From positions 248,001 to 312,000 of the forward strand of contig CAWKOS010000009.1 of assembly GCA_963851295.1 (NCBI GenBank): a DNA stretch of 64,000 bases, read 5' to 3'. This document shows, piece by piece, positions 29,033 through 36,821 of the stretch. Within the stretch, counting starts at the first letter, position 1. Every line of letters starts with the position of its first letter. The position numbers were made by a program, and so were the translations under genes. Origin of the DNA: JAOPZW01 sp963851295 (GTDB lineage: Bacteria; Actinomycetota; Thermoleophilia; Solirubrobacterales; Solirubrobacteraceae). The notes under the pieces are model-generated. The model saw only the letters and a list, made by a program, of their open reading frames with translations, ran no database searches and was not told the DNA's origin.

Positions 29033-29048
29033 CCGAACAGACGTTCGC
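29033..29048 (-). promoter_or_regulatory. LexA-binding SOS box upstream of uvrA
   Basis: CGAAC (29034-29038), 4 nt, GTTCG (29043-29047) matches the actinobacterial/Gram-positive LexA consensus CGAAC-N4-GTTCG with perfect half sites. It sits 20 nt before the uvrA start codon, so LexA binding would block transcription until DNA damage. Confidence 0.8.
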
Positions 29049-29080
29049 CTGTGTCGCTCCCCGCACGTTGCGGCGTTCTC

Positions 29081-29378
29081 CGTTCCGCTTGCGGCGCTGC
29101 GCGGCGTCAACAGCATCAGCGAGGGAAGGGAGTCCCGCGGCGGCGCCCAGTGGGGCCCCGGGCGGCGGTTGTCCTGGATTGGTGTCGCAGGACGACACCT
29201 TAGGCAGGACAGTCACGCCAGAGTGGTCGATTGGGGGGCCAGGAGCCCCCCTAGCGACCATCCTTCGGTGTAGCTCGCCCCACAACGGAGGACGACCGCT
29301 CCCGGTCGCGCCGCCCCGGGTCCGCTTCCCCCTCGGTGACGCAGTAAGCGCTGCGCAGCGCCGCCAGGCGGAGCGGAC
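29081..29378. repeat. Palindromic intergenic element, copy 2
   Basis: Most of the 469-nt gap 29014-29482 is this non-coding element. The core is GTCCTG (29171-29176) / CAGGAC (29205-29210) with an inner perfect GTGTCG (29182-29187) / CGACAC (29193-29198). The outer arms 29081-29127 and 29325-29378 are imperfect inverted repeats (CCGCTT.GCGGCGCTGCGC against GCGCAGCGCCGCC.GGCGG, and CGAGGG against CCCTCG). A further hairpin, TGGTCG...GGGGGGC / GCCCCCC...CGACCA, lies at 29225-29261 and is absent from copy 1. Blocks are collinear with copy 1. No protein reads convincingly through it. Confidence 0.6.
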
Positions 29379-29409
29379 GACAACGCGCGATCTGTGATCT
29401 CGGTCACAC

Positions 29410-29464
29410 GAACTGGACTCGCCAGTCCGCTTTGATACCGTGAACCGGACTCCCCGATCCGCTT
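29410..29464 (+). promoter_or_regulatory. Tandem operator repeats before the MFS pump gene
   Basis: A 23-nt motif occurs at 29410-29432 and again at 29442-29464 with 19 of 23 identities. Each begins GAAC and ends TCCGCTT. The first contains the palindrome GGACT-CGCC-AGTCC. Starts are 32 nt apart, about three helix turns, so two dimers could bind one face. The TetR gene in the same operon is the likely ligand (inference). Confidence 0.6.
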
Positions 29465-29482
29465 CCGCAAGGACCCCACTCC

Positions 29483-30946
29483 ATGCCCGAGACCCTCTCC
29501 GCCCGCGCGCGCTGGACCGCCCTCGTCGTCGTGTGCTTCGCCCAGTTCATGGTGGTGCTCGACGCGACGATCGTCAATGTCGCGCTCCCCTCGATCCAGA
29601 CCGACCTCGGCCTGACGACCGCGCAGCTGCAGTGGATCGTCAACTCCTACACGCTGATGTTCGGCGGCTTCCTGCTCTTGGGCGGCCGCGCCGCCGACCT
29701 CATCGGCCGCCGCCGCCTCTTCCTCGCCGGCATCGCCCTCTTCAGCGCCGCCTCGCTGGCCAATGCGCTGGCCGACTCGGGCAACGTGCTCATCATCGCT
29801 CGCGGCGTGCAGGGTCTCGGCGCCGCGCTCGTCTCCCCCGCCGCCCTCTCGATCCTGACCACGACCTTCGCCGAAGGCTCCGAGCGCACCCGCGCCATGG
29901 GGGTCTGGGGCGCCATCGCCGGCGCCGGCGGCGCCTTCGGCCTGCTGCTCGGCGGGGTCCTCACCGATGTCCTGAGCTGGCCGTGGATCTTCCTCGTCAA
30001 CGTCCCGATCGGGCTCGGGACCGCGCTCGCCGCCCTGCGCTGGGTCCCGGAGTCGCGCGGCCCGCTGACCCACCGGCGCTTCGATGTCGCCGGCGCCGTG
30101 AGCGTCACCTCCGGCCTGATCGTGCTCGTCTACGCGATCGTCAAGGCCCAGGACAAGGGCTGGGGCTCGCTGCACACGATCGGCCTCAGCGCCGTCGCGC
30201 TCGCGCTCCTGGCCGCGTTCGTGGTCATCGAGCAGCGCTCGGTGGCCCCGCTCGTGCGCCTGGGCATCCTGCGCATCCGGACGCTCGCGGCCGCCAACGG
30301 CGTCATGTTCGTGATCGTCGGCGGCCTCTACGGGATGTTCTTCTTCGCCTCGCTCTACGTGCAGGGGATCCTCGGCTACTCGCCGCTGGAGGCCGGGCTC
30401 GCCTTCCTGCCGGTGACCCTCGGGATCATCGTCGGCGCCGGGCTCTCGCAGCGGCTCATCCCGCGCTTCGGCGTCAAGCCGACCGCCCTGGGCGGCATGA
30501 CCTCCGCCGCCCTCGGCCTCGTGATCCTGGCCGCCACGACGAAGGTCGACGGCTCCTACCTGGGCATCCTCTTCGGCCTCGTGCCGATGGCGATCGGCAT
30601 GGGGTGCACCTTCGTGCCCCTGACGCTCGTCGCCACGACGGGCATCGGGCCCGCCGACGCCGGCCTCGCCTCCGGGCTCTTCAACACCTCCCAGCAGGTG
30701 GGCGGCGCGCTGGGCCTGGCGGTCCTCGCGACCCTCGCCAGCAACCGCACCACCTCGTGGCTGACCGGGCTGGGCCACGCGCCCACGCCGCACGACCAGG
30801 CCGCCGGCCTCGTCGAGGGCTTCCAGCTCGCCTTCGCGGTCAGCGCGGGGCTGATGATCGCCGGCGTCGTGCTCACCGCGATCCTGCTGCGCCGCCGCGA
30901 CCTCGCGCGCATCGATGCGACGCAACCGGTCCTCGTAGGGGCGTAG
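29483..30946 (+). CDS. MFS efflux transporter, DHA2 (EmrB/QacA) type
   Basis: The 487-residue protein has about 14 membrane helices and the DHA2 signatures MVVLDATIVNVALPSIQTDL in helix 1, GGRAADLIGRRRLF in loop 2-3 and WGAIAGAGGAFGLLLGGVL in helix 5. It would export drugs or other small molecules using the proton gradient. ATG 29483 has AAGGA about 10 nt upstream. A TetR gene follows 1 nt after its stop, and paired operator-like repeats precede it, so it is probably substrate-induced. Confidence 0.92.
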   Translation: MPETLSARARWTALVVVCFAQFMVVLDATIVNVALPSIQTDLGLTTAQLQWIVNSYTLMFGGFLLLGGRAADLIGRRRLFLAGIALFSAASLANALADSGNVLIIARGVQGLGAALVSPAALSILTTTFAEGSERTRAMGVWGAIAGAGGAFGLLLGGVLTDVLSWPWIFLVNVPIGLGTALAALRWVPESRGPLTHRRFDVAGAVSVTSGLIVLVYAIVKAQDKGWGSLHTIGLSAVALALLAAFVVIEQRSVAPLVRLGILRIRTLAAANGVMFVIVGGLYGMFFFASLYVQGILGYSPLEAGLAFLPVTLGIIVGAGLSQRLIPRFGVKPTALGGMTSAALGLVILAATTKVDGSYLGILFGLVPMAIGMGCTFVPLTLVATTGIGPADAGLASGLFNTSQQVGGALGLAVLATLASNRTTSWLTGLGHAPTPHDQAAGLVEGFQLAFAVSAGLMIAGVVLTAILLRRRDLARIDATQPVLVGA

Positions 30947-30947
30947 T

Positions 30948-31601
30948 GTGCGGCTGGTGACGGAGACCCGGCAGCGGTCGCTGCGCTCCGATGCCGAGCG
31001 CAACCGCCGCCTCGTCCTCGAGGCGGCGGCGGAGGCCTTCGCCGAGGAGGGCCTCGACGTCGGCATGGCCGAGATCGCCCGCCGCGCCGGCGTCGGCAAC
31101 GCGACCGTCTTCCGCCGCTTCCCCAGCAAGGACGCGCTCTACGAGGCGATCGTCGACGAGAAGATCACCGAGCTGGTCGACGCGGCGCAGGCGGCGGCGG
31201 GCATCGAGGATCCCTGGGACGCGCTCGTCGCCTACCTCGAGACGACCGCCGAGCTGCAGGCGCGCGACCGCGGCTTCTTCCAGGCCACCGAGCAGCACCT
31301 GCTCGAGCACCCCACGCTCCTGCGCCGCCACCGCAGCATCCTCGACGCCGTCGACCCGCTCGTCGCACGCGCGCAGGCGGCCGGCGTGCTGCGCGACGAC
31401 GTGACCACCCTCGACGTGCTCGGCCTCGTCAAGGGCTCGGTCGCGTGCCTGCCGCCCTCCCCCGGCCTGCGCGCGGACGGCTGGCGGCGCTACCTGGCGC
31501 TGCTGCTCGACGCCCTGCGCCCCGAGGCGGCGACGCCGCTCCCGGTCCCGCCGCTGACCATCGAGGAGATCGAGCGCGTCTTGATGGGTCCGAAGGGCTG
31601 A
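30948..31601 (+). CDS. TetR-family regulator of the MFS pump
   Basis: The 217-residue protein has the TetR helix-turn-helix at about residues 15-60 (LVLEAAAEAFAEEGLDVGMAEIARRAGVGNATVFRRFPSKDALYEA) and a helical ligand domain with a TetR_C-type ending. The GTG is 1 nt after the pump stop, so both are one operon. It most likely represses its own operon through the paired sites at 29410-29464. Confidence 0.9.
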   Translation: MRLVTETRQRSLRSDAERNRRLVLEAAAEAFAEEGLDVGMAEIARRAGVGNATVFRRFPSKDALYEAIVDEKITELVDAAQAAAGIEDPWDALVAYLETTAELQARDRGFFQATEQHLLEHPTLLRRHRSILDAVDPLVARAQAAGVLRDDVTTLDVLGLVKGSVACLPPSPGLRADGWRRYLALLLDALRPEAATPLPVPPLTIEEIERVLMGPKG

Positions 31602-31612
31602 GGCTCGGCTCG

Positions 31613-31774
31613 TTACGCCCGCTTGCGCCCCGGGTACGTGCCGGCGCGGCCGAGGTCGAGCGCGACGGCGAGGATCAGCGTCCCGACCCACGCGTTGACG
31701 GGGTCGAGGACGAGCGGCTCGTTGGCCCCGACGTTGTTCGCGACGAGCCAGATGGCGAACCAGAGGAAGGTCAT
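31613..31774 (-). CDS. Small membrane protein
   Basis: This 53-residue hypothetical protein has two hydrophobic stretches (MTFLWFAIWLVANNVG and WVGTLILAVALDLG) linked by ANEPLVLDPVNA and a basic C-terminal tail (YPGRKRA), which suggests two membrane helices with the tail in the cytoplasm. I see no Shine-Dalgarno; a TTG at 31810 would add 12 residues. Function unknown. Confidence 0.6.
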   Translation of the reverse strand: MTFLWFAIWLVANNVGANEPLVLDPVNAWVGTLILAVALDLGRAGTYPGRKRA

Positions 31775-31826
31775 GCCGGCGACGCTACGCCCGCCGCCGC
31801 GGCCGGGCAACGGGAGAAATCCGCAG

Positions 31827-32045
31827 CTACGGGCTCAGCGTGCGCCGCAGCAGGAAGCCCGCGACGGCGGCCAGGACCAGGAGCAGGATGAAGAGCCCGA
31901 AGTTGGCGACGCCGACGATCGCCAGCACGAGGACGACGACCGCGGCCAGCGCCAGGCCGCCGGTGGTGAGCGTGAGGTAGTAGGCGCGCTGCTCGCGCTT
32001 GCGGCGCGAGAGGCCGCCGCCGGGCCGTCGTTCGGGATGGCTCAT
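31827..32045 (-). CDS. Small two-helix membrane protein
   Basis: This 72-residue hypothetical protein begins with a polar, basic segment (MSHPERRPGGGLSRRKREQR) and then has two membrane helices (YYLTLTTGGLALAAVVVLVLAIV and ANFGLFILLLVLAAVAGFLL). Similar short proteins are common in actinobacteria, without known function. It lies 44 nt upstream of, and in line with, the preceding minus-strand small gene. Confidence 0.65.
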   Translation of the reverse strand: MSHPERRPGGGLSRRKREQRAYYLTLTTGGLALAAVVVLVLAIVGVANFGLFILLLVLAAVAGFLLRRTLSP

Positions 32046-32089
32046 GGCCCTTAGTCTCGCGCAGCGCGCGGCGGGGCGCTCCGCGGCGC

Positions 32090-33154
32090 TCAGCCGTAGC
32101 GCTTGACGACCGCGCGGAACGCCCTGGCCGCCGGCTTGTCGACGACGCGGCCGTCGGCGCGCTGGGTGCGCAGGCCCGAGTAGTCGAACGAGTTCGGCGA
32201 GCCGCGGTCGACGGTCACCCACGTGTACCAGTAGATGCGCTCCAGGCGCAGGGCGCGGCGGTCGCGGACGAAGAGCCGGAAGGCCTCGCGCAGCCGGTTG
32301 GCCTGGCCGGCCTCGCTCGTCTCCCAGTCCTTGGTGAGCATCGCCTTCTTGCCCTTGGCCGACGACCACGTCAGCTCGGTGAGCCAGATCGGCTTCCTCG
32401 CCGCGCCGTGGCGGTCGAGCACCTCGCGGTTGAGGCGGACGATCTTGACGCTGTTGCTGGGCCGGCCGCTGAACGGGTGGACCGCCGCGACGTCGAAGCG
32501 CAGCTTCGCCCCGCCCTTGGCGAAGAGCCGCTGCAGGTCGCGCCAGGAGAAGTTCGCCAGGCCCGCCATGATCACGGTCGCGCCCGGGTCGGCCTGCTTG
32601 ATCGCCGGATAGGCCGCGTCGAGCAGCCTCGCGTAGCCGCGCATGAACGGCTGCGCGGTCCAGTAGACGGAGATGTTCGGCTCGTTCCAGATCTGCCACG
32701 CGCGCACCGGCCGCGGCGTGAGCTCGGGATGCGCGCGCCACAGCTCGCCGCCCGGCCCGTAGCGCGCGACCAGGACCTTCGCGAAGGCCGCGTAGTCGGC
32801 CGGGTCGCGCGGCGGCGAGAAAGGCTGCCCCGGCTGCCGGGCCGCCCACCCCGGGGTCCGCACGATCAGGCCCAGGACGTCGATCCCCGCCCGCGCCGCC
32901 GCGAGCACCTTGCGATCGGGAAGTGAGAAGTCGTACTGCCCACTTGCCGGTTCGACGAGGTCCCAGGCGATCTCCATGCGCTCGGTCCGCACGCCGGCCC
33001 GGTGCATCGCCGCGGACTCGGCGTCGAGCGGGAACGTGGGCTGGTCCAGCGGCCCGTTGGCCATCACGCCGAAGAAGTCGCGCGGGACCTTGGCCGCCGC
33101 CCCGGCCGGGAGGCACAGGGCGGCGAGCAGGGCGGCCAGGAGCGCGCGACGCAT
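32090..33154 (-). CDS. Secreted glycoside hydrolase, clan GH-A type
   Basis: The 354-residue protein has a signal peptide (LLAALLAALCLPAGAAA). A TIM-barrel pattern follows: an acid/base Glu in AWQIWNEPN at about residue 153 and a likely nucleophile Glu in PIWLTELTW at about 252. It also has VAAVHPFSGRP and IYWYTWVTVD strands. This resembles GH39/GH5-like families, but the substrate cannot be told. It may act on extracellular polysaccharide. Confidence 0.8.
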   Translation of the reverse strand: MRRALLAALLAALCLPAGAAAKVPRDFFGVMANGPLDQPTFPLDAESAAMHRAGVRTERMEIAWDLVEPASGQYDFSLPDRKVLAAARAGIDVLGLIVRTPGWAARQPGQPFSPPRDPADYAAFAKVLVARYGPGGELWRAHPELTPRPVRAWQIWNEPNISVYWTAQPFMRGYARLLDAAYPAIKQADPGATVIMAGLANFSWRDLQRLFAKGGAKLRFDVAAVHPFSGRPSNSVKIVRLNREVLDRHGAARKPIWLTELTWSSAKGKKAMLTKDWETSEAGQANRLREAFRLFVRDRRALRLERIYWYTWVTVDRGSPNSFDYSGLRTQRADGRVVDKPAARAFRAVVKRYG

Positions 33155-33179
33155 CCGGGAAGCCTAGGCGAGCGCCTCC

Positions 33180-33701
33180 CTACGCCGTGTCACCCGGGGC
33201 GCGCAGGCCGAAGCGCTGGATGAGCCCGGGGATGGTGTCGGGCGCCATCTCCAGGCCGTAGCGCTCGCAGAGCTCGGCGAGCTCGCCCGGGTCGGCGTTC
33301 ACCGCGCCCCCGAGGTCGACGAGCTCGTCGAAGAAGCGCTCGAAGCCCGACGGCGCGATGATCTCGAGGATCCGGGCGGGCTCGTCGCCCGCGTTCCAGA
33401 AGGTGTGCCACTGGTTGCGCGGCTTGAAGAGCAGGTCGCCCGGGCCTGCGACGACCACCTCGTCGCCCAGCAGGGCGCCGACCTTGCCCTCGAGCACGTA
33501 GCTGTACTCGTCCTCGCGCAGGTGGCGGTGCAGCGGCGCGGCCAGCGCGCGCGGCGGCATCGGGTGCTCGACGAGCGAGAAGCGGCCCTCGGTCTCGTCG
33601 CCGTCGATCATGAAGCGCACGCCGATCATCCCCAGCGACCCGCTCTTGCCGTCGGCCGGCCCGACCACCTTCACCTTCGTCGCGCTCGTCGTCTGCAGCA
33701 T
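33180..33701 (-). CDS. Cupin-domain protein
   Basis: The 173-residue protein has a single cupin barrel with motif 1 LHRHLREDEYSYVLEGKV and motif 2 NQWHTFWNAGDEPARILEII. The His/Glu set in motif 1 suggests a metal site. ATG 33701 is preferred because AAAGG lies upstream; ATG 33716 would add five residues. It diverges from a TetR gene and has a consensus sigma-70 promoter at 33736-33764. It may be a small-molecule-binding or dioxygenase-like protein; the substrate is unknown. Confidence 0.83.
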   Translation of the reverse strand: MLQTTSATKVKVVGPADGKSGSLGMIGVRFMIDGDETEGRFSLVEHPMPPRALAAPLHRHLREDEYSYVLEGKVGALLGDEVVVAGPGDLLFKPRNQWHTFWNAGDEPARILEIIAPSGFERFFDELVDLGGAVNADPGELAELCERYGLEMAPDTIPGLIQRFGLRAPGDTA

Positions 33702-33735
33702 CTCGTTACCTTTCATCGAACAGTAGTGTCGCGGC

Positions 33736-33764
33736 AATGTAACTGCGTCCGCAGGCTCTGTCAA
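33736..33764 (-). promoter_or_regulatory. Consensus sigma-70 promoter of the cupin gene
   Basis: On the minus strand TTGACA (33764-33759), a 17-nt spacer and TACATT (33741-33736) form a near-perfect housekeeping promoter, unusual in this GC-rich sequence. Transcription would start about 28 nt before the cupin ATG. Confidence 0.75.
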
Positions 33765-33766
33765 TA

Positions 33767-33792
33767 TTGGTTGGACACGAATGACCGACCAA
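33767..33792. promoter_or_regulatory. Inverted-repeat operator across the TetR start codon
   Basis: TTGGTTGG (33767-33774), 10 nt, CCGACCAA (33785-33792) is an 8-nt inverted repeat with one mismatch. It spans the TetR start codon and lies next to the -35 element of the divergent cupin promoter. The TetR product is the likely binder of both promoters (inference). Confidence 0.5.
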
Positions 33793-34377
33793 ACTCAAAA
33801 GCGCACGTACCGCATGAAGCGCCGCGCCGAGCTCGAGGACGAGACGCGCCGGCGCATCACCGAGAGCGCCGTCGCCCTGCACGGGACGGTCGGCCCTGCG
33901 CGGACCTCGATCAGCGCCCTGGCCGAGCACGCCGGCGTGCGGCGCTCGACCGTCTACCGCCACTTCCCCGACGAGGTCGCGCTCTTCAAGGCGTGCACGG
34001 CGCACTGGAGCGCGAGCAACCCCGTGCCCGACATGGGCGAGTGGGCCGGGATCGAGGATCCCGACGAGCGCCTGCGAGCGGCGCTCGGCGCGCTCTACCC
34101 CTTCTACCGGCGCACCGCCCCGATGCTCGAGAACCTCCTGCGCGACGAGCCGACGACCCCGGTCGTCCAGGAGAACTTCGCGCCCTACCACCAGTACCTC
34201 GCCGCCGCGCGCGACGCGCTGATGCGCGGGCGGCGGGCGCGCGGGGCGCGGCGCGACGAGCTCGCGGCCGCGCTCGGCCACGCGCTCGCCTTCGCGACGT
34301 GGCGCTCGCTCGCGCTCGACGAGGGCCTCGACGACGAGCAGGTCGCCGGGCTCATGTGCCGGCTCGTGGCCGGCTAG
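33781..34377 (+). CDS. TetR-family regulator divergent from the cupin gene
   Basis: The 198-residue protein has a TetR DNA-binding domain (RRRITESAVALHG, TSISALAEHAGVRRSTVYRHFPDEVALFKA) and a helical effector domain. ATG 33781 follows a 64-nt divergent region with a strong promoter for the cupin gene and an inverted repeat over its own start. It probably controls the cupin gene and itself. Its stop overlaps the converging secreted-protein gene by 4 nt. Confidence 0.9.
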   Translation: MTDQTQKRTYRMKRRAELEDETRRRITESAVALHGTVGPARTSISALAEHAGVRRSTVYRHFPDEVALFKACTAHWSASNPVPDMGEWAGIEDPDERLRAALGALYPFYRRTAPMLENLLRDEPTTPVVQENFAPYHQYLAAARDALMRGRRARGARRDELAAALGHALAFATWRSLALDEGLDDEQVAGLMCRLVAG

Positions 34378-35753
34378 GGCCCGTCGGCGGCGAGCAGGTG
34401 GTAGATCAGGGTGCGGTCGGCGTTCTCGGTGGGCGCCACGTAGAGCACTGTGGTGGCGCCGCCCGGGCCGATGGTCACGGCGACCGGGCGGCTCGAGAGG
34501 TAGTAGCCGACTGCGACCTGGCGACGGTCGAGGGTCTGAGGCGCCCCCGGCCGGCGCGCGGGGCCGGCGGCGGCCTGCACGCCGATGTCGTTGCGCGACG
34601 CCGTGGTGCTCCACGCCAGGGCGATCCGTCCGCTGGCCACCGCGAGCGCGGGCGACGCGAGGTAGAGGTCCGTGCGCGGGGCCACTGTGCGTGGCGCCGG
34701 GAACGCGGAGCCCGCGGGCGCCGTCGTCGCCTGGACCGAGCTTGTGATGCCGTTCTGGCCGATCGTGTGGTTGCGGCCGAAGTTCTCGGGGCTCCAGGCG
34801 AGCGTCACGCGGCCGTCCTCGTCGGCGCGCAGCGCGAGGTCGCGGAGGTAGTCGGGGGTCGACGCCACCACCGCGGGAGCACCGAAGGCGTGGCCGGCGC
34901 GACGGGTCAGCGCCCAGACGTGGTACCGCGAGCGCCGGTGGCCCCGCGGCCCGCTGTAGGTGTGATTGACCCAGGCGACGGTCGCAGCGCCGTCGTCGCC
35001 TGCGGCGACCGACAGGCCGCCGATTCCGACGACCGAGCGCAGCGACTTGACCTTGCCAATCTCACCGCCGGCGGCGACGGAGACGACGTAGACGCGGCGG
35101 CTGTGGGCCCACGCCACGATGCCGCTGCCGTCGCTCGCGATGGCGACCTCGGGAGTCCCCGACAGCGTGCGGTCGACAATCTCGGGCTGTGAGAACGAGC
35201 CGTGGGCGTCGCGGTGGCTCACCGCGACGGCCCCGCGCATGTTCAGGTGCGCCTCGCTCGTGCCCGTCGAGTACGCCAGCAGGGCCTCGCCCGACGGGGC
35301 GACCGCGAGCGCCGGGTAGCGCACGCCGCCCGCTTCGGGGCCGACGACGGTGGCGGGCGCGCCCAGCGCGCCGCCGGGGTCGCGCATCGCGACGGCGATG
35401 GCGCCGTAGTGGCGCGGCGAGTCGACGCGCCACGCGATCCCGAGCGCGCCGTCGCCGGCGGCGTCGAGGACCGGACCCGCCACGCCCTTCGGCGAGCCGG
35501 GCAGCGGCGTGGGCGCCGGCCAGGGGCCGCCGCGGGGGCGCTCGAAGAGCCGCGGGCCGTGATCGCCCGAGGTCACGAGGAGGGTCGTGGCCCCCGCGGC
35601 GTCGGTATCGGCCGCGATGCCGAGGCCGGACGGGCTCGTAGCGAGCTCGGTCGGCGCGCCGAAGGCGGCGAGCGCGGTGCCCGCCGGCCCGGCGCATGCG
35701 AGCGCCGCGCCGGCGAGCGCGGCGAGGACGATGGCCCCTGCTGGACGGCTCAT
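34374..35753 (-). CDS. Secreted beta-propeller-like protein
   Basis: The 459-residue protein has a signal peptide (IVLAALAGAALACAGPAGTALA). It then shows repeated strands of the pattern ...VAIASDGSGIVAWAHSRRVYVV, ALAVAPSGEALLAYSTG and LALRADEDGRVTLAWSPE, which suggests a multi-blade propeller or WD/sialidase-like fold. No catalytic residues could be assigned. Function unknown. ATG 35753 is used. Confidence 0.72.
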   Translation of the reverse strand: MSRPAGAIVLAALAGAALACAGPAGTALAAFGAPTELATSPSGLGIAADTDAAGATTLLVTSGDHGPRLFERPRGGPWPAPTPLPGSPKGVAGPVLDAAGDGALGIAWRVDSPRHYGAIAVAMRDPGGALGAPATVVGPEAGGVRYPALAVAPSGEALLAYSTGTSEAHLNMRGAVAVSHRDAHGSFSQPEIVDRTLSGTPEVAIASDGSGIVAWAHSRRVYVVSVAAGGEIGKVKSLRSVVGIGGLSVAAGDDGAATVAWVNHTYSGPRGHRRSRYHVWALTRRAGHAFGAPAVVASTPDYLRDLALRADEDGRVTLAWSPENFGRNHTIGQNGITSSVQATTAPAGSAFPAPRTVAPRTDLYLASPALAVASGRIALAWSTTASRNDIGVQAAAGPARRPGAPQTLDRRQVAVGYYLSSRPVAVTIGPGGATTVLYVAPTENADRTLIYHLLAADGP

Positions 35754-35810
35754 GTCGGCCACAACGTAGCGGCGCCGCGACGGTGACGGCGCGCGCGCGA
35801 AGATGCGCGC

Positions 35811-36797
35811 ATGCGCGTCATCAGCCTCGAAGATCACTTCTGGACTCCCGAAATCGCCCGCGCCATCGGCGCGCTGCGCAACCCGGACACCGATGCCGGC
35901 GGCCCGCTGGAGACGAACCTCCTCGACCTCGGCGAGCGCCGCCTGGCCTCGATGGACGCCTGCGGCATCGACCTGCAGGTCATCAGCCACACCACCCCGG
36001 GCGTCCAGCACCTCGACGCGGACACCGCGATCCCGCTCGCCCGCGAGGCCAACGACGCGCTCGCGCGGGCGGTGGCCGAGCACCCCGACCGCTTCGCGGG
36101 CTTCGCCACCCTGCCGACCTCGGCGCCCGAGGCCGCCGCGGACGAGCTCGAGCGCGCCGTCACCGAGCTGGGCTTCAGGGGCGCGATGGTCAACGGGCAC
36201 ACCCGCGGGCGCTTCCTCGACGACCCGGCCTTCGACGTCCTGCTCGCCCGGTTCGAGCGCCTGGGCGTGCCGCTCTACCTGCACCCGGCCGAGCCGGTGC
36301 CCGCGGTGCGCGAGGCCTACTACGACGGCTTCGCCCCGGCGGTGACGTGGTTCCTGAGCGCCGCCGCCTTCGGCTGGCACGCCGAGACCGGGCTCCACGT
36401 CCTGCGGATGGTCATGAGCGGGGTCTTCGACCGCCACCCGGACCTCCAGGTGGTCATCGGCCACATGGGCGAGATGTTGCCCTTCATGCTCGCGCGCGTC
36501 GACGACAACCTCCCGCCGAAGGTCACGGGCCTCGACCGCCTCCCCTCCGAGTACATCCTGGCCAACGTCCACATCACGACGAGCGGCCTGTTCACGGTGC
36601 CTCCGCTCCTGTGCGCGCTGATGGTCTTCGGCGCCGACCGCGTCCTCTTCTCGGTCGACTGGCCCTACGCGCCCAACGAGGACGGCCGCGCGCTGCTCGA
36701 GACCGCGCCGCTGGCGCCCGACGACCTCGAACGCCTCGCGCACGGCAACGCCGAGCGCCTGCTCGGGCTGGCCCAGGCGCCGGTGAGCGTTCCGTGA
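35811..36797 (+). CDS. Amidohydrolase-superfamily decarboxylase (gamma-resorcylate/ACMSD type)
   Basis: The 328-residue protein starts VISLEDHFWTPE, where Glu7 and His9 replace the HxH metal site, as in gamma-resorcylate decarboxylases. Further ligands appear in LYLHPAEPVPAV, VIGHMGEMLPFML and LFSVDWPYAPNEDG. These enzymes decarboxylate aromatic acids with a metal in the barrel. The exact substrate is unknown. Its neighbours give no pathway context. Confidence 0.85.
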   Translation: MRVISLEDHFWTPEIARAIGALRNPDTDAGGPLETNLLDLGERRLASMDACGIDLQVISHTTPGVQHLDADTAIPLAREANDALARAVAEHPDRFAGFATLPTSAPEAAADELERAVTELGFRGAMVNGHTRGRFLDDPAFDVLLARFERLGVPLYLHPAEPVPAVREAYYDGFAPAVTWFLSAAAFGWHAETGLHVLRMVMSGVFDRHPDLQVVIGHMGEMLPFMLARVDDNLPPKVTGLDRLPSEYILANVHITTSGLFTVPPLLCALMVFGADRVLFSVDWPYAPNEDGRALLETAPLAPDDLERLAHGNAERLLGLAQAPVSVP

Positions 36798-36821
36798 GCG
36801 CTCGCTGGTTCGCTGTCGCCC

